A DNA stretch of 64,000 nt from Fodinicola acaciae (GTDB taxonomy: Bacteria > Actinomycetota > Actinomycetes > Mycobacteriales > HKI-0501). The position numbers and the translations under genes are program-made. The stretch spans positions 3,157,681-3,221,680 of the forward strand of contig NZ_WOTN01000001.1 in NCBI RefSeq assembly GCF_010993745.1, read 5' to 3'. How positions within the stretch are numbered: position 1 is the stretch's first letter; the number at the start of each line of letters is the position of its first letter. This document shows, piece by piece, positions 61,596 through 64,000 of this stretch. The notes below the pieces were generated by a model. That model was not told the origin of the DNA and ran no database searches. It saw only the letters and a program-made list of their open reading frames with translations.

Positions 61596-62345
61596 TCAGC
61601 TCTCCGCAACAAGGGGGCTGTGCGCCACCTCTGTGCCGTCCGGCAGCGTGCCGATGGTGAAGTCGGCGAACACGTTCGGCGCGACTTTCTGCAGCTCACG
61701 CAGGCAGTCCACGGCGAGCGCGCGGATCTCCACGTCGGCGTGTTCGCTGGCGCGCATGCCGATGAAGTGGCGCCAGGCGCGGTAGTTGCCGGTGACCACG
61801 ATGCGCGTCTCGGTGGCGTTGGGCAACACCGAACGCGCGGCCTGCCGGGCCTGTTTGCGGCGCAGGGTCGCGTTCGGCGCGTCGGCGAACTTCTTCTCCA
61901 GGCCGTCCAACAGCTCCTCGTACGCCTGCAGGCTGGCGTCGGTGGCGGCGACGAACCTGGCGTGCAGCTCGGGGTCGTCGGCGATGACGTCCGGCTCGAC
62001 CATCGCGGCGTCGCGCTCCGGCACGTACCGCTGCGACAGCTGGCTGTACGAGAAGTGCCGGTGCCGGATCAGCTCGTGCGTGAAGGACCGTGACACACCG
62101 GTCATGTAGAAGGTGACCGTGCCGTGCTCGAGCACCGACAGGTGACCCACGTTGAGGATGTGTGTCAGATAGCCGGCGTTGGTCGCGGTCGCCGGGTTTG
62201 GCTTGTTCCACGACTGATAGCAGGCACGTCCGGCGAACTCGGCGAGCGCCTCGCCGCCGTCGGCGTCCGTCTGCCAGGGCACGTCGGCCGGCGGCTCGAA
62301 GTGCGTGTACGCGATCACCTGGACGCGCGGCGCGGCGATGGACAA
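61596..62345 (-). CDS. thyX: FAD-dependent thymidylate synthase
   Basis: 249 residues. [20 protein letters not shown] at the start; the ThyX motif [19 protein letters not shown]; later [20 protein letters not shown] and [20 protein letters not shown]. It makes dTMP from dUMP using FAD, NADPH and methylene-THF. TTG 62345 is the only start that keeps the standard N-terminus before RVQ. It is at the end of the thyX-dapA-rnj-ftsK order. Confidence 0.95.
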   Translation of the reverse strand: MSIAAPRVQVIAYTHFEPPADVPWQTDADGGEALAEFAGRACYQSWNKPNPATATNAGYLTHILNVGHLSVLEHGTVTFYMTGVSRSFTHELIRHRHFSYSQLSQRYVPERDAAMVEPDVIADDPELHARFVAATDASLQAYEELLDGLEKKFADAPNATLRRKQARQAARSVLPNATETRIVVTGNYRAWRHFIGMRASEHADVEIRALAVDCLRELQKVAPNVFADFTIGTLPDGTEVAHSPLVAES

Positions 62346-62409
62346 GACACGGCTCCACTTCGGCGAAGGTCCCTCGACGGTACCTCCACGACGACCGCGA
62401 CATCATCTC

Positions 62410-62449
62410 TGACATCACGATGACTTGCATGACGTCAGAAATGATGTCA
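62410..62449. promoter_or_regulatory. Three TGAYRTCA operator-like sites
   Basis: TGACATCA (62,410), TGACGTCA (62,430) and TGATGTCA (62,442) lie in the 114 bp between thyX and the ribbon-helix-helix gene; further TGATGAC half-sites run up to its ATG at 62,460. Site starts are 20 and 12 bp apart. They overlap the likely promoter. A perfect double site TGACGTCAGCTGACGTCA also occurs inside the next gene at 63,124. Confidence 0.6.
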
Positions 62450-62459
62450 TGATGACGCC

Positions 62460-63026
62460 ATGGACCTGAACATTCACATCGACAACCTTCGCCGAGAGCT
62501 GGTTGCCGTCGCCAATACCGGAAATCCGGAGATCGTCAAGGCCGGCGAACTGCTGGCGAAAGCCGTCGAGTCGGCCGCGCGGCTGGGCCTGATCGAGGTG
62601 CTCAGCGACGCAGCCGAAGAGGTCACCGGCGGCCTGGCCGCGCAGAACTACCCCGCCGAAGTGCAGGTGCGCATCCGCGGCCGCGAGGTCGAGATGGCGG
62701 TGACACCACCAATGACGCCACCACCGACACAAGAGGTGGCGGAGCAGCCGGCCGAGCCGGAGCCGGACGCCAACGAGAGCTATTCCGCGCGCTTCACGCT
62801 GCGGATGCCTGAGCAGGTGAAAGCGCACGTCGAGCAGGCCGCGGCGGCCGATGGCATGAGCGTCAACGCCTGGATCGTACGAGCCATCCGCTCGTGGCGT
62901 CCCGAGCACCATGGGCACCAGGGGCACCAGTACGGCCAGCACGGCGGCTGGGAGGACTGGACCGGCGGCTGGGGCAAGCAGCACGGCCGCAAGAACAGCC
63001 GGATCACCGGATATTCGCAAGGCTGA
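62460..63026 (+). CDS. HicB/Arc-like ribbon-helix-helix regulator
   Basis: 188 residues from ATG 62460. N-terminal helical/beta part (LNIHIDNLRRELVAVANTGN, VQVRIRGREVEMAVTPPMTP), Pro-rich linker (about 82-100), then a ribbon-helix-helix: YSARFTLRMPEQVKAHVEQA, AAADGMSVNAWIVRAIRSWR. His/Gly-rich C-terminus (GHQGHQYGQHGG). It likely binds the TGAYRTCA sites directly upstream and controls itself and the DUF4097 gene, 30 nt after. No toxin gene adjoins, so it is not an evident HicAB pair. Confidence 0.82.
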   Translation: MDLNIHIDNLRRELVAVANTGNPEIVKAGELLAKAVESAARLGLIEVLSDAAEEVTGGLAAQNYPAEVQVRIRGREVEMAVTPPMTPPPTQEVAEQPAEPEPDANESYSARFTLRMPEQVKAHVEQAAAADGMSVNAWIVRAIRSWRPEHHGHQGHQYGQHGGWEDWTGGWGKQHGRKNSRITGYSQG

Positions 63027-63056
63027 CACGAGAACTTCCTCGAGGAGAGATCCCCC

Positions 63057-63911
63057 ATGCATGAGTTCGAAACCCCGCGGCCGGTCCGTGTCCAGGTCCG
63101 GATCGCCGCCGGTGAGGTCACCATGACGTCAGCTGACGTCACCACGACCACGGTCGACATCCAGCCGTACCCGGCGGGCGACGACAGAGCGGTCGAGGCG
63201 ATCGCACGGACCACCGTCGAGCAGCGCGGCGACACGATCGTCGTCTACTCCCCCGAGCGCGGCGGCTTCATGCGCCGTACGCCCCGGCTGCACGTGACGA
63301 TCATCGCGCCGCTGCGGTCGTCGCTGGAAAACCGCGTCGGCAGCGCCGACCTGCACACGTACGGCCCGCTGTCGGACATCCGGCACCGGTCAGGCTCCGG
63401 CAACACCACCATCGAGCACGCCACCGGCGACATCACGATCGACTGCGCCAGCGGCGACACCAGGATCGAGCGGGTGGACGGACGGCTGCGGCACAACAGC
63501 GCGAGCGGCGAACTGCTCGTCGGCACCGCGAACGGCCTGCTCACGGCCAACAGCGCGAGTGGCAACATCCGCATCGACTCGCTGCGCGGCCCGGCCAAGG
63601 TCATCAACGCGTCCGGCGACGTGACGGTGGAGCGCGCGTACGAAGGCGATGTCTATCTCCAGGCGCTGTCCGGAGACATCACCGCCGGAGTGCCGGCCGG
63701 GGTGCGCTTCTACATCGACGCCAACGCGCTGAGCGGCCGCGCCGAGAGCGACCTGCCGGTCAGCGATCACGCCGACGGCGGCGGCCGGCCGCCGCTGACC
63801 CTGCGGTTGCGCGCCTTCAGCGGCAACATTCGGGTCGTCCGCGCTCCCGGTGAGAAGACGTTCGCGGAAAGCACAGCCGGATCCCCCACTGAGGTCCGGC
63901 TGGAGAAATAG
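63057..63911 (+). CDS. DUF4097-family beta-helix protein
   Basis: 284 residues from ATG 63057 (GAGGAGAG 8-15 nt upstream). After an N-terminal strand (VQVRIAAGEVTMTSADVTTT) it has repeated short beta-coil units: SGSGNTTIEHATGDITIDCA, SGDTRIERVDGRLRHNSASG, SGNIRIDSLRGPAKVINASG, SGDVTVERAYEGDVYLQALS. This is the DUF4097 right-handed beta-helix/adhesin-like fold. No signal peptide is visible. It follows the ribbon-helix-helix gene in one operon, and such RHH-DUF4097 pairs are common in actinobacteria. Function unknown. Confidence 0.88.
   Translation: MHEFETPRPVRVQVRIAAGEVTMTSADVTTTTVDIQPYPAGDDRAVEAIARTTVEQRGDTIVVYSPERGGFMRRTPRLHVTIIAPLRSSLENRVGSADLHTYGPLSDIRHRSGSGNTTIEHATGDITIDCASGDTRIERVDGRLRHNSASGELLVGTANGLLTANSASGNIRIDSLRGPAKVINASGDVTVERAYEGDVYLQALSGDITAGVPAGVRFYIDANALSGRAESDLPVSDHADGGGRPPLTLRLRAFSGNIRVVRAPGEKTFAESTAGSPTEVRLEK
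63124..63141. promoter_or_regulatory. Perfect palindromic double operator inside the DUF4097 gene
   Basis: TGACGTCAGCTGACGTCA is an 18-bp palindrome made of two TGACGTCA boxes with GC between, in codons of the first 30 residues. It matches the boxes upstream of the ribbon-helix-helix gene (62,410-62,449). Confidence 0.5.
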
Positions 63912-63920
63912 AGAAGAAGC

Positions 63921-63962
63921 CGCGGCGGTGATGCAACCCTCGGGGGGTGAATCACCGCCGCG
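63921..63962 (+). terminator. Terminator hairpin after the DUF4097 gene
   Basis: CGCGGCGGTGAT (63,921-63,932) pairs with ATCACCGCCGCG (63,951-63,962) over an 18-nt loop 9 nt after the stop codon; GAAG/CTTC extends the stem outside after a C bulge. No T-run follows, as is common in high-GC actinobacteria. Confidence 0.65.
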
Positions 63963-64000
63963 CTTCTGCGCTCAGAGACTGTTGGGGAGCTGAGGTGCGC

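Overview
The window is high-GC DNA (about 70% by eye) from an actinobacterium. GTG/TTG starts, translationally coupled ATGA/GTGA overlaps, a conservon (cvnABCD), Lhr helicase, a CGNR zinc-finger protein, trypco2, ThyX, and the gene order thyX-dapA-rnj-ftsK ... rimO-pgsA-cinA-clgR-pspA-pspM all fit. That order resembles the Mycobacterium Rv2754c-Rv2743c block, but the genus cannot be named from the sequence alone.

Layout. (1) 1-15.5 kb is ordinary chromosome: EamA exporter (cut by the window edge), CGNR protein, PRPP synthetase, CaiB-type CoA-transferase, Lhr helicase, MFS exporter, an orphan CitB-type response regulator, a frameshifted dedA, two exported proteins (one an NlpC/P60 peptidase) and a trypco2 protein. 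(2) 16,017-36,823 is an integrated element of about 20.8 kb, an AICE-like integrative conjugative element. It is inserted by a large serine recombinase into the chromosomal nei/fpg-type DNA glycosylase gene, which is split into a 5' half (15,523-16,016) and a 3' half (36,822-37,148). The element carries its own complete diverged copy of the same glycosylase (35,904-36,725) next to attR. It also holds a leftward transfer/replication block (degenerate Prim-Pol, radical-SAM-like protein, DUF2637/Spd-like protein, TraB/FtsK translocase, candidate clt), a GntR regulator, an XRE-flavoprotein pair, small membrane proteins, and a low-GC 823-aa cargo protein with PD-(D/E)XK-like and P-loop ATPase motifs that is a good candidate anti-phage gene. 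(3) 37.1-64 kb is conserved chromosome: VOC protein, the ClgR-PspA-PspM envelope-stress block, cinA, kynureninase, pgsA, rimO, argA-type acetyltransferase, a GrpE-like/Hsp70 pair, cvnABCD, ftsK, rnj, dapA, thyX, a ribbon-helix-helix regulator and a DUF4097 protein.

The most striking non-coding feature is a family of at least five dispersed composite repeats (about 0.7-1.1 kb, at roughly 3.5, 12.4, 43.6, 47.2 and 56.1 kb), always in chromosomal intergenic space, always in the same orientation and never in the integrated element. Each has G-rich tandem units, a ~60-bp inverted-repeat arm (mirrored at the other end in three copies), a palindromic centre and conserved sub-blocks, with no convincing gene. 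A two-copy 80-bp tandem repeat lies upstream of thyX.

Functions are inferred from motifs and context read by eye; no searches were run.
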